Positions 8,544-16,849 of a stretch of 64,000 bases of DNA are shown here, in pieces. This DNA comes from Thermoproteota archaeon. GTDB lineage: Archaea; Thermoproteota; Thermoprotei_A; Sulfolobales; Ignisphaeraceae. The stretch covers positions 36,962-100,961 of the forward strand of contig JAUQPB010000005.1 in assembly GCA_030550585.1 (NCBI GenBank), read 5' to 3'. How positions within the stretch are numbered: the first letter of the stretch is position 1; every line of letters starts with the position of its first letter. Position numbers and translations under genes: made by a program. The notes below the pieces were generated by a model. That model searched no databases. It was not told the DNA's origin and saw only the letters and a program-made list of their open reading frames with translations.

Positions 8544-9764
8544 TTGAGAAAAATACCTATGGATAAGCCAATTGTTGAGATAGACGGGGATGAGATGGCT
8601 AGGGTCATGTGGCACTGGGTTAAGGAGAAGCTCATAGAACCATACGTAGATTTGAAGACAGAGTACTATGATCTGCATATAAAGGTTAGGGATGAAACAA
8701 ACGATGAGATTACCATAAGGGCTGCAGAGGCTATAAAGAGGCTTGGGGTCGGCGTTAAATGCGCGACAATAACACCAAATGCTGATAGGGTTAAGGAATA
8801 CAATCTTAAGAGGGAGTGGAGATCGCCCAATGCAACAATTAGAGAGGTTCTTGATGGCACGCTATTTAGAGCTCCAATTATTGTGAGCAATATTAAGCCT
8901 GCTGTCAGGTTTTGGACAAAGCCAATTGTTGTTGCAAGACATGCTTTTGGAGACATCTATTCTGGCACTGGTTTGAGGGTTGAAGAGCCTGGCGAGGCTT
9001 ATATAGTCTACAAAGGGGCTAGCGGAAGAGAGTACAAGATAAGGATAGGTTCTCTCCCATCAGCAGGGGTTATACAAGCATACTACAACCTAGACAAGTC
9101 TATATATTCATTCGCTAGAGCCGTCTTCAAATACGCCACTATGTTCAATTTGAATGTGTGGTTCGCGGCAAAAGAGACCATATCCAAGGTCTATGATGCT
9201 AGGTTCAAGGAGATATTCCAAGAAGTGTATGAGAAGGAATTCAAAGAGGAATTCACAAAAAGAGGACTGAAATACGAGTACTATCTAATCGATGATGCCT
9301 ATTCCAGGGCCATTAGATCCGAAGGAGGTTTTGTGTGGGCGACAAAGAACTATGACGGTGATGTCATCTCAGATATGGTGGCATCTGCATACTCGGGAAG
9401 CCTAGCTATGATGACATCAGAGCTTCTATCTCCAGAAGGCTACTACATGGCTGAGGCAGCCCATGGAACTGTCCAGAGACACTACTACAGATACTTAAAG
9501 GGGGAGAAGACATCGACAAACCCAACAGCAATAATATTTGCCTGGTCAAGAGGGCTCAGAAGAAGAGGTGAGCTAGATAACAACAGCGAGCTAGTGAGGT
9601 TCTCAGAGCTTCTTGAGAAGGCTGTTATCAAGACTATCGAGATCGACAGGATTATGACTCAGGACATTGCAAAGGTTTCTGAGCCCCCAGTTAATCTGGT
9701 TGCATCAACAGAGGAGTTTATAGAGGCTGTTCGGAAGAACCTCGAGCACATGGTAAGCCACTGA
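8544..9764 (+). CDS. icd: NADP-dependent isocitrate dehydrogenase, Thermotoga/eukaryote-type subfamily
   Basis: This 406-residue enzyme oxidises isocitrate to 2-oxoglutarate. The N-terminus PIVEIDGDEMARVMW and the blocks VGVKCATITPNADRVKEYNL, WRSPNATIREVLDGT and TNPTAIIFAWSRGL are those of the homodimeric subfamily II enzymes of eukaryotes and Thermotoga. They are not the subfamily I enzyme with the SxxxRxP-type N-terminal region found in many Crenarchaeota. The TTG at 8544 is preceded by GGTGATAGG; an ATG five codons in is the alternative start. Transfer from a bacterium is plausible but not shown. Confidence 0.9.
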   Translation: MRKIPMDKPIVEIDGDEMARVMWHWVKEKLIEPYVDLKTEYYDLHIKVRDETNDEITIRAAEAIKRLGVGVKCATITPNADRVKEYNLKREWRSPNATIREVLDGTLFRAPIIVSNIKPAVRFWTKPIVVARHAFGDIYSGTGLRVEEPGEAYIVYKGASGREYKIRIGSLPSAGVIQAYYNLDKSIYSFARAVFKYATMFNLNVWFAAKETISKVYDARFKEIFQEVYEKEFKEEFTKRGLKYEYYLIDDAYSRAIRSEGGFVWATKNYDGDVISDMVASAYSGSLAMMTSELLSPEGYYMAEAAHGTVQRHYYRYLKGEKTSTNPTAIIFAWSRGLRRRGELDNNSELVRFSELLEKAVIKTIEIDRIMTQDIAKVSEPPVNLVASTEEFIEAVRKNLEHMVSH

Positions 9765-9869
9765 CTTTTTTGTTGATGATTAAAACATTTAATTCTATTT
9801 GCCCTAGATACCTAGTCTAAAATATATCATCATAAGTATGTAGTTGGGGTGGCCTAGGCGAGTAGAGAA

Positions 9870-10811
9870 TTGAGGAAAGCTGTTGAGATAATAAATCTAG
9901 TTAAAAAGTTTGGGAACTTTGTTGCGGTAGACAATCTGTCTCTAGACATCTACGAGGGAGAGATATTCGGTTTGCTGGGTCCAAACGGAAGTGGCAAAAC
10001 AACAACGCTTCTAACAATAGCCACAGTCTACAAGCCTACATCAGGTGATGTGAGGGTTTTTGGCTATAGCGTTGTGAGGGATGGTGATATGGTGAGAAAG
10101 CTTGTTGGAATGGCTTTTCAAGAGCCTAAAGCACTTGGCATAGACAAGCCCTATGACCTACTCATGTGGCATGCGAGAATGGTCGGCTATTCAGCAGGTG
10201 ATGCAAAGAAGGTTGTGAGAGAGGTTATGGATTCCCTCGGACTTTGGGAACATAGAGACAAATACTTCTATCAGTTGAGTGGTGGCACAAGGAAAAAGGT
10301 TGAGATAGCGAAAGTTCTTATACAAAGACCGAGGGTAGCAATATTTGATGAGCCGACTGCACAAGTGGATGTTATTTCTAAGCATGTTCTGTGGGATGCA
10401 ATTAAGGAGTTGAGGAAAGAGGGCTCAACAATAATCATCTCGACAAATGATATGTTTGAGGCTGAGAGGGTTTGTGAGAGAATAGCGATAATATATAGGG
10501 GTAGGCTAAGAGCTGTGGGAACTGTTCAAGAACTCAAAGACTCGATGCCATATGGGGATGTCATAGAGTTATCTGTGGCTGGCAAAGACATTGATGTTTC
10601 AAAGGTTTTGGAGATTCTGAATAGTTTTGGGAGGGTTTCGGTGAATGGGAGCACATTCATGGTTTATGTGAACAGGGGTGAGGAGAAAGCTATAGAGATT
10701 GTCGATGCTCTTAGGCGGCGGGGAATCACAATATCTAGGATTATGGTAAAAGAGCCTACACTCGATGATGTGTTCTTCTACATAACTGGTGCTAAACTGA
10801 AGGAAGAGTAA
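9870..10811 (+). CDS. ABC-2 type exporter, ATP-binding subunit
   Basis: This 313-residue ATPase carries Walker A GPNGSGKT (about residue 37), the Q-loop AFQEP, the signature LSGGTRKKVEIAK, Walker B VAIFDEPT, and a switch position with Asn in STNDM rather than the usual His. The domain after residue 215 resembles the C-terminal accessory part of drug/polysaccharide exporter ATPases. The TTG start at 9870 is used because the frame closes just upstream. It is the first gene of a three-gene operon with two permeases at 10821 and 11636. Confidence 0.88.
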   Translation: MRKAVEIINLVKKFGNFVAVDNLSLDIYEGEIFGLLGPNGSGKTTTLLTIATVYKPTSGDVRVFGYSVVRDGDMVRKLVGMAFQEPKALGIDKPYDLLMWHARMVGYSAGDAKKVVREVMDSLGLWEHRDKYFYQLSGGTRKKVEIAKVLIQRPRVAIFDEPTAQVDVISKHVLWDAIKELRKEGSTIIISTNDMFEAERVCERIAIIYRGRLRAVGTVQELKDSMPYGDVIELSVAGKDIDVSKVLEILNSFGRVSVNGSTFMVYVNRGEEKAIEIVDALRRRGITISRIMVKEPTLDDVFFYITGAKLKEE

Positions 10812-10820
10812 AGACTGGAT

Positions 10821-11645
10821 GTGGGTGATGATATGAATTCTTTGGCAACGGCTCTTAGGCAAATATTTTTGCTTGTTCAATGGGATTTGACAAAGATTTT
10901 GAGAAGAGTTATATTTGTTGTTATGAGAGCCACATGGTTTGCAGTACAAGTTTCTGTGTTTGGATTGGCGCTAGCATATATGGTTAGTGCACGGAGCCTT
11001 GGGTTAGATACCCAAGCATACTACAAGTTCTATCTGTTCGGTATATATACATCGATACTTTTTTCGATAACAGCCTCTAGAGCATATGACATTGCGGAAG
11101 AGTTTGAGGAGGGCATTATAGAGTATCATCTATCCCTGCCAATGAATAGAAAGGTTTTGGCAATTGGCAGAGCAGTTGGGGGTGGGATAGCTTCAACTCT
11201 TTTCACGCTTCCAATGTTTGCAACAGTTGTTGTATTAGCACAGGAGTTTTCCATAGAGGCGATACTGATATCTATTATAGCCTCGCTAGCCTTTTCAATT
11301 GGTATAGCAGGTCTTGTAATATCGATAACACTAAGCATAAAGTCTGGTGACGCAACAGACATTTTGATGGGTGCTCTTGATGCTATTCTCGTGAGGCTTT
11401 CAACAGTTTTCTACCCAGCTGTTGTTATAAAAAGTATTGCCCCATACTATTATAGTGTTATAGCGAACCCTGTTTCCCATCTAGCAGATCTGCTTAGGCT
11501 GTTCTACTCCTTTGAGGAGTTCAAAGCACTTGCTATAGCAAGTCCATTAGCATTGGCATCCTATATAGTTGGGCTGTCCATAGGCTTTTCATTTCTTGCA
11601 GTATATGTTGTTGAAAAGAAGCTTGAGGGAGGTGGGTGGAGATAA
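10821..11645 (+). CDS. ABC-2 type permease
   Basis: This is a 274-residue membrane protein with about six hydrophobic segments. After the second helix it has the cytosolic block EEFEEGIIEYHLSLPMNRKVLAIGRAVGG typical of ABC-2 permeases. The start is the GTG at 10821 or the ATG at 10833, 9 bp after the ATPase stop. The stop overlaps the next permease start by 10 nt, so translation is likely coupled. The substrate is unknown. Confidence 0.82.
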   Translation: MGDDMNSLATALRQIFLLVQWDLTKILRRVIFVVMRATWFAVQVSVFGLALAYMVSARSLGLDTQAYYKFYLFGIYTSILFSITASRAYDIAEEFEEGIIEYHLSLPMNRKVLAIGRAVGGGIASTLFTLPMFATVVVLAQEFSIEAILISIIASLAFSIGIAGLVISITLSIKSGDATDILMGALDAILVRLSTVFYPAVVIKSIAPYYYSVIANPVSHLADLLRLFYSFEEFKALAIASPLALASYIVGLSIGFSFLAVYVVEKKLEGGGWR

Positions 11646-12409
11646 CCAACATAGACAAGGTTTTTCTAATAGCCAAGAGAGATCTTGACAGGTTTTGGCA
11701 ATCAAAACAGTGGCTAGCTGGGCAAATAGCAATGAATCTTGCAGATATCTTCATATTCGCACTGATTTTCAGAGGCATTGTGAGAAGAGATCTCATACCA
11801 GATTACCTGAAGTTCATGACTCCAGGCGCTGTAGCACTAGCAACATTTGTTGCTGCATTTTCGATAGGTAGAGAGGTTGGGATGGAGATTAGAAGAAATA
11901 CTGTAGAGTATCTTCTAACATTGCCAGTGTCGCGACAGAATCTTGTGCTTGGCAGAGTGCTTGGAGGTATGCTGAGAGGGCTAATATACCAGCTAGTCTT
12001 CCTCGTTCTTGCCTCGATAATAGATTCTCCACCCACCCTAGTACAGCTCCCCGTGCTAGTGGCAACATCCGTTCTGCTCACAATGTCCATGTCCAGCCTA
12101 GCAATAGCTGTATCGTCTATCAGTAGAGACTTCAATATACAGGCAACTTTCAGAGCACTAACATACTATCTCCTATTCTTCTTCTCAAATGTTTTCTACA
12201 CAAAGCAGGTTCTAGCGCTGAGATTTCCACACCCACTCCCAGAGATAATAAGCATAACACCTATCTCAATTGCGGCAGATATCTATAGATGGTGCTTCAA
12301 CTACTATCAGCAACTAGACCCCCAGAACCTTGTACTACTCGCTATATGGAGTCTTGCACTAACCCTCCTAGCATCTGCAACATATCTAAGAAATCTGACA
12401 AAGCGTTAG
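11636..12409 (+). CDS. ABC-2 type permease, second subunit
   Basis: This 257-residue membrane protein has six predicted helices and the same post-helix-2 motif as its neighbour (GMEIRRNTVEYLLTLPVSRQNLVLGRVLGG). The two permeases would form a heterodimer with the ATPase at 9870. The GTG start at 11636 lies inside the end of the first permease gene. Its last 4 nt overlap the convergent THUMP-SPOUT gene. Confidence 0.82.
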   Translation: MEITNIDKVFLIAKRDLDRFWQSKQWLAGQIAMNLADIFIFALIFRGIVRRDLIPDYLKFMTPGAVALATFVAAFSIGREVGMEIRRNTVEYLLTLPVSRQNLVLGRVLGGMLRGLIYQLVFLVLASIIDSPPTLVQLPVLVATSVLLTMSMSSLAIAVSSISRDFNIQATFRALTYYLLFFFSNVFYTKQVLALRFPHPLPEIISITPISIAADIYRWCFNYYQQLDPQNLVLLAIWSLALTLLASATYLRNLTKR

Positions 12410-13383
12410 CCGTACCCAGCTAAAATGGGTAGGGTTACACCTAGAGCATATGCCAATGCGGTTGATGTCCTCATGGCAAAGCCTGTTAAGGGGCCTAGCC
12501 TCACCTCCGCTACACACTTGCTTCTCAAATCAAGTGACACATCCTCATACTCGTTTCCGAGAACAAAAGCGATTGTCTTACCCTTAAACGTTTTGACTAA
12601 GTCTATAAGCTTTTTCTCATCGTCTTTTGCATACATAGACAAGGCTATGGCTATATCCACATCTTTGAGCACTCCATCAAGACTGTCAACAACCTCGATG
12701 TTGTCTAGGTCAATTCCCAGAATATCTAGGACTTTTCTAAGGGCTTTCTCATTTGGTTTATAGAGCCTTAGCCTAAATCCTATGGCTCTTGACAGCTGTA
12801 TCAAATCCATGATCTCGTAATCTGTTTGTGGACGCTCAATAACAGCGATAATGTTTCTTGCTATAGCAGCTGGTATACCTCCTCTCACAAAAATTCTGGT
12901 AATACCTTCATCTGCATAGCCTATAACCGAGAGCCCCTTGTCTACCCCAACAAAGATTATATTGTGGGAACTTAGATTTGGGGTTGCAAAGCCTTTTTCG
13001 GTTAGAGCTTTTACAATGAGTCTAGCAATTTCGATACTAGTCAACGGATATTTCTTATCCCATCTTCTAACCTCAATAGCAACCTCCTTGCCAGGAAAAA
13101 CCGCTTTTATTGTTTCAAGAGCTTCGTCAACCAACTTCTCGATGCTTCTATCATAGACGTAGGAGCGGACTATATATGTCATTGAAATGCAGCTGATGTT
13201 TCTCAAAAAATCTATGACCTGTGGAACATGTGCATCACCAACTTTTAGAATGCCTCTCAAACCCCAGTTGTAAACAATTGAAACTTCTATACCTAGACCT
13301 TCGCTAAGCTTCTTGACCAAATAATCCATGCATCTATTCTTTGAAAAAGGTTCGAAAAGCAGAAGAATATCCATGTACAACAA
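12406..13383 (-). CDS. THUMP-SPOUT RNA methyltransferase-like protein
   Basis: This is a 325-residue protein. The N-terminal half contains a THUMP RNA-binding domain, visible as VAIEVRRWDKKYPLTSIEIARLI with the downstream strand IIFVGVDKGLSVIGY. The C-terminal half ends in EVRLGPLTGFAMRTSTALAYALG, the knotted SAM-binding segment of SPOUT methylases. Family knowledge points to modification of tRNA or rRNA, but the target base is unknown. It runs convergent to the ABC operon and sits 12 bp downstream of the alcohol dehydrogenase in the same direction. Confidence 0.72.
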   Translation of the reverse strand: MLYMDILLLFEPFSKNRCMDYLVKKLSEGLGIEVSIVYNWGLRGILKVGDAHVPQVIDFLRNISCISMTYIVRSYVYDRSIEKLVDEALETIKAVFPGKEVAIEVRRWDKKYPLTSIEIARLIVKALTEKGFATPNLSSHNIIFVGVDKGLSVIGYADEGITRIFVRGGIPAAIARNIIAVIERPQTDYEIMDLIQLSRAIGFRLRLYKPNEKALRKVLDILGIDLDNIEVVDSLDGVLKDVDIAIALSMYAKDDEKKLIDLVKTFKGKTIAFVLGNEYEDVSLDLRSKCVAEVRLGPLTGFAMRTSTALAYALGVTLPILAGYG

Positions 13384-13395
13384 TCCTTTCAGAAT

Positions 13396-14415
13396 CTAGC
13401 GCGGCTTTACAACCACCCTGCCTATAACCTGGCCTCTTCTAAGCCTCTCTAAAGCCTCGTTGATTCTATCTAGAGACACAACATCGTCTACCACAATCTT
13501 TATCTTCCCCTCTGCAACGAGGTTCACAGCCTCTATAAGCTCCTGGAGAGTGTTGCCAACAGATCCTATAATAGTGGCCTCTTTAACCACTATATCTAGT
13601 GGGTTTACAGACACTGGCTCCCCTGTATATCCAATAACAACTATTCTCCCTTTCTTGGCCAGCATTTTGATAGAGTTTGAGAATGTTTCCTTGGATCCCA
13701 CAAGCTCGTATACAACATCAGCTCCTTTACCGCCAGTTATACTCAAAACCCTTTTAACAACATCCTCTCTAGCAGCATTAACTATATAGTCTGCGCCAAG
13801 CTCTCTAGCCTTCTCTAACTTCTCATCCCTCTTGCCAATCGCTATAACCTTTGCACCAACAAGCTTGTTGTACTGAATCAAAGCAAAACCAACGCCGCCA
13901 ACACCGTAGACAACAGCATATTCTCCAACCTTTGGAGAAGCTTTTTTAGTGGCATGTATAGCTGTTGTGACGCTACATCCTATTGGAGCGGCTTGCTCAA
14001 ACGGTATGTTATCGGGCAGCTTAACAACGTTTCTAGCTGGAACCTTTACATATTCGGCGAAACCGCCATCGGATATGAAGCCGTATTCAGCTTTTGGACT
14101 CTCGCACAAGTTCTCCTCACCAACTAGACAATATTTGCACTTGCCGCATCCAACATAGTAGTAGACCACGACCCTGTCCCCAGGTCTAACATCAGAAACG
14201 CCATCGCCAACCTCTTCAACGATGCCAGCTATCTCGTGGCCAAGGGTTATTGGGTGAACACCTAGATCTAGAACCCCATCTAGAAAATGAAGTTCTGTGT
14301 GGCAAACACCGGCTGCCTCTACCCTGACAAGAACCTCTCCATATCCAGGCTTCGGCTTAGGAACATCTTCTATAACAAGCGGTTTGTGGGGCCCGTAAAA
14401 CCTAGCTGCCTTCAT
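13396..14415 (-). CDS. Zinc-dependent alcohol dehydrogenase family (MDR) oxidoreductase
   Basis: This 339-residue medium-chain dehydrogenase has the catalytic zinc ligands Cys in GVCHTELHF and His-Glu in LGHEIAGIV. The structural zinc site has four cysteines in GCGKCKYCLVGEENLCE. The nucleotide fold is YGVGGVGFALIQ. Members oxidise alcohols or reduce aldehydes or enoyl-CoA with NAD(P)(H). A role in aromatic or branched alcohol formation is possible given the Ior and PaaK genes in the window, but it is not indicated by operon structure. Confidence 0.88.
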   Translation of the reverse strand: MKAARFYGPHKPLVIEDVPKPKPGYGEVLVRVEAAGVCHTELHFLDGVLDLGVHPITLGHEIAGIVEEVGDGVSDVRPGDRVVVYYYVGCGKCKYCLVGEENLCESPKAEYGFISDGGFAEYVKVPARNVVKLPDNIPFEQAAPIGCSVTTAIHATKKASPKVGEYAVVYGVGGVGFALIQYNKLVGAKVIAIGKRDEKLEKARELGADYIVNAAREDVVKRVLSITGGKGADVVYELVGSKETFSNSIKMLAKKGRIVVIGYTGEPVSVNPLDIVVKEATIIGSVGNTLQELIEAVNLVAEGKIKIVVDDVVSLDRINEALERLRRGQVIGRVVVKPR

Positions 14416-14465
14416 ATTTCTCAGCCAAAGCTAGTGAGAGTCTAGACAAATCCAAATATAGTTTT

Positions 14466-15542
14466 CTATGTTAAAACCTCTTCAATTCTGTTCTTCTCTA
14501 TCGCCAGTCTAATCTCTCTTGCAATTCTCCTTCCAGTACTCATAGGCTCGCTCCAGTACAGATATGAGTATGGGCTTCCATTCACATATATGTTGGTTCC
14601 AGCAACAATCCTGCCCGAGAACTCGAAGACCTTTATATTCATATTGTCGTCAATTATACTCTCAAGGCAGAAGGGTCCTATTGCCCCAGGTGGCAAGCTC
14701 TTCTTAGTCTCCTCAACAAACCTAATTCCATACTCTAGAATCTTCGGCAACAGGCTCTCTCTCAGCACTAGGGGAAGGTTGCCAACAACAACAAATGTTG
14801 GTTCTATACCCATCTCAGCAACAACATCTGGTGGCACTCTTCTTAGCCCATCAACATTTGTCTCATATCTTATGTCAGCACCTAGAATCTCAACCCTGTT
14901 TAGTATTGGGCTGTAGAAGTAGTGGTAGTAGGCTGTAACCCCAACCAGATACTCTTGAATCATAGCCTCTTCAAATGTTTTTATAAGCCCTTGCTCAACT
15001 CTTTTTCTAAGCCCCTCCTCAACCTCTCTACTGTTTTTCGCTATAAAGTATCCCCTCCCACCCTTAGCACCAGGCAACTTAACTATAACGGGCCTATCTA
15101 TTTCCTCACCAAATCTGTATACCCTAGGAATTGGTATACCAGCTCTCTGAAGAAGACCCATTTTAGCCCATTGATCGGCCTCAACCCTAAAAAGCTTCCT
15201 CAAACCAAATATGGGCACAGCTATATTCTCTGCACAGTCAAGGCCAACATACTCTACATAACTCCCATGAGGAACTATAACAGAGTTCAAAGAAACAAGC
15301 TTCTCAACCACATCATTTCTACACAAATCTCTCCAGCTATTCAACACAATGAAACTATCGATCAAATGTTTGAAATGCTCGTAAAACCACAGCCTATCGC
15401 TAGTAACAATGGCAACGGTCTTGAACCCCTCCATCTTTGCACCATGAAATATCTGAAGAGATGAATGGCTAGCTAGAGTCGCTATAGAAACCCTATCCAA
15501 ATCGTATCTAGATACTATATCCCGAATCACGATACAGCCCAA
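14466..15542 (-). CDS. purP: PurP-like formate-dependent ATP-grasp ligase (FAICAR synthetase family)
   Basis: This 358-residue protein matches the archaeal PurP architecture. An N-terminal DUF1246-like domain ([25 protein letters not shown]) is followed by an ATP-grasp domain with the glycine-rich loop [14 protein letters not shown], the block [18 protein letters not shown] and a closing [13 protein letters not shown] with metal ligands. PurP formylates AICAR with formate and ATP in archaeal purine synthesis. Crenarchaea often carry several PurP paralogues of uncertain role, so the precise reaction is inferred. No other purine gene is nearby. Confidence 0.8.
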   Translation of the reverse strand: MGCIVIRDIVSRYDLDRVSIATLASHSSLQIFHGAKMEGFKTVAIVTSDRLWFYEHFKHLIDSFIVLNSWRDLCRNDVVEKLVSLNSVIVPHGSYVEYVGLDCAENIAVPIFGLRKLFRVEADQWAKMGLLQRAGIPIPRVYRFGEEIDRPVIVKLPGAKGGRGYFIAKNSREVEEGLRKRVEQGLIKTFEEAMIQEYLVGVTAYYHYFYSPILNRVEILGADIRYETNVDGLRRVPPDVVAEMGIEPTFVVVGNLPLVLRESLLPKILEYGIRFVEETKKSLPPGAIGPFCLESIIDDNMNIKVFEFSGRIVAGTNIYVNGSPYSYLYWSEPMSTGRRIAREIRLAIEKNRIEEVLT

Positions 15543-15831
15543 TGCAAAGATACTGAGATTGTAAAAGCTATTTAAAGCTTCATATATATAGGTTGTGTAG
15601 AATGTCAGACAACAGTTAAGGGACGCAAATACGAGTCGATAGCAACGAGCACTAGCCTAGATACCCAAGGATCCAAACATAGTCTTGATATTTGGTAATG
15701 CGAAGATTCTTTGCGAATCAACTTAATCTAATCTACTGTTTTGAGTATACTCATTATACCTATATTGATGTGTTAGTGCCACAAATCTTATAAACCATGT
15801 AAGAGTATACTCTTACTTGGGTGAGTAAAAC
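15543..15831. promoter_or_regulatory. Intergenic region with palindromic operator candidates upstream of the small gene at 15832
   Basis: A perfect 18-bp palindrome GTAAGAGTATACTCTTAC lies at 15799-15816. A 12-bp palindrome TGAGTATACTCA at 15742-15753 shares its core GAGTATACTC. A half-like GGTATACTCAGA at 15844-15855 falls inside the next gene. A TATA-like CTTATAAAC at 15787-15795 precedes the 18-bp site, so that site would cover the transcription start. The arrangement suggests a repressor binding two or three sites. Nothing else is recognisable between purP and 15742. Confidence 0.55.
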
Positions 15832-16050
15832 ATGGTAAAAATAGGTATACTCAGATCATTAACAATATCAGTAAAGAACGTGTTTGGTAGAGACAGCAAG
15901 GTATCAGCCAATCAATATAGTGACGAAACTGAAAAGGATACGGCGAGTTATAGCAATAATAGGTTAAAATACCCATCAATATTATGCACTCCTACAATAC
16001 CTACCATATGCTATGAGATAGGGAAAGACGGGTATATAAAACCCATATAG
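15832..16050 (+). CDS. Small hypothetical protein under palindromic operators
   Basis: This 72-codon ORF has an ATG at 15832, a TATA box about 40 bp upstream and an 18-bp palindrome between them, so it is probably expressed. Residues 1-25 (IGILRSLTISVKNVFGRDSKV) faintly recall the N-terminal helix of NuoI-type ferredoxin subunits, but the cysteine motifs of that family are absent. It could therefore be a truncated remnant. Otherwise I do not recognise it. A T-rich terminator follows at 16077-16108. Confidence 0.4.
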   Translation: MVKIGILRSLTISVKNVFGRDSKVSANQYSDETEKDTASYSNNRLKYPSILCTPTIPTICYEIGKDGYIKPI

Positions 16051-16076
16051 CGATTAGACAAAGCAATGTAAAACAA

Positions 16077-16108
16077 AATATAATTATTTTTTAATATAAT
16101 TATTTTTT
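16077..16108 (+). terminator. T-rich terminator made of a tandem 16-bp repeat
   Basis: AATATAATTATTTTTT occurs twice head-to-tail (16077-16092 and 16093-16108), giving two T6-T7 runs on the plus strand. Archaeal termination uses such runs, and this position suits the plus-strand gene ending at 16050. The repeat ends at the stop codon of the convergent DUF72 gene. Confidence 0.5.
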
Positions 16109-16815
16109 TATCTTGTTAATAGAGAAAGCATTTTTCTTGCGTTTTCAAGCATCCAATGATTGTTATTGAAGAAGACATATACTTTCTTAGGATTCAAATT
16201 CAATACGTTTTTAGCCAAGTCCTCTAATTCTTCGTCAGAGTATTCATATGCATACCACTCGGTTCTTCCATGAAGCCGTAAATAGATTATATCATTGCAT
16301 GTTTCAATCCATCTGCCAATCGGAGAATCTATAGATACTAGCGTGAGGTTTAATTCTTTGGCTAACTCAACAGTATCCTTGTTGAACCAGCTCTGATCTC
16401 TAAACTCTACGGCTATTCTATGGCCTAGACCAGTGGTTTTAACGAACTTTTTGAGCCTTTCAACATTGTTTTCATTCTTTTTGAATGTTGGGGGCATTTG
16501 AAACAGGTAAAAATCTGTGTAGTTGTCGAGTGGTTTAAACAGCTCTACAAATTTTCTCCATATTTCGTATGATTTCTCGTCTAGTCTATGAACATGGGAT
16601 ATACTTCTATGGACCTTGATAGACCATCTAATAGGTTTTAGAGCTGTTTTCTTCGCCCATCCAATAACCTGGTTTCTAAACGGAAATCTATAAAACGAGG
16701 CATTCAATTCAACAGCGTTTAGCCGAGAGTTTCTCAAATACCAATCGAATGTTCCATCCTCGTTCCAGTCATATAGCCAGCCGGAGGTTCCTACATAGAC
16801 CTCTATATCCAACAC
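16108..16815 (-). CDS. DUF72 family protein
   Basis: DUF72 proteins are TIM-barrel-like proteins of unknown biochemical role. The signature here is VYVGTSGWLYDW, then LNAVELNASFYRFP, RWSIKVHRSISHVHRL, YLFQMPPTFK, AVEFRDQSW and IYLRLHGR. The frame is open to 16902, but that would overlap the end of the ATPase gene at 16850 by 53 nt. I therefore place the start at the GTG at 16815 (a TTG at 16821 is the alternative), just after the A/T-rich stretch at 16840-16855. The resulting length of about 235 residues is normal. Confidence 0.85.
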   Translation of the reverse strand: MLDIEVYVGTSGWLYDWNEDGTFDWYLRNSRLNAVELNASFYRFPFRNQVIGWAKKTALKPIRWSIKVHRSISHVHRLDEKSYEIWRKFVELFKPLDNYTDFYLFQMPPTFKKNENNVERLKKFVKTTGLGHRIAVEFRDQSWFNKDTVELAKELNLTLVSIDSPIGRWIETCNDIIYLRLHGRTEWYAYEYSDEELEDLAKNVLNLNPKKVYVFFNNNHWMLENARKMLSLLTR

Positions 16816-16849
16816 CAACAAAATTGTTTTAGTGCATCCTAAAAATAAT

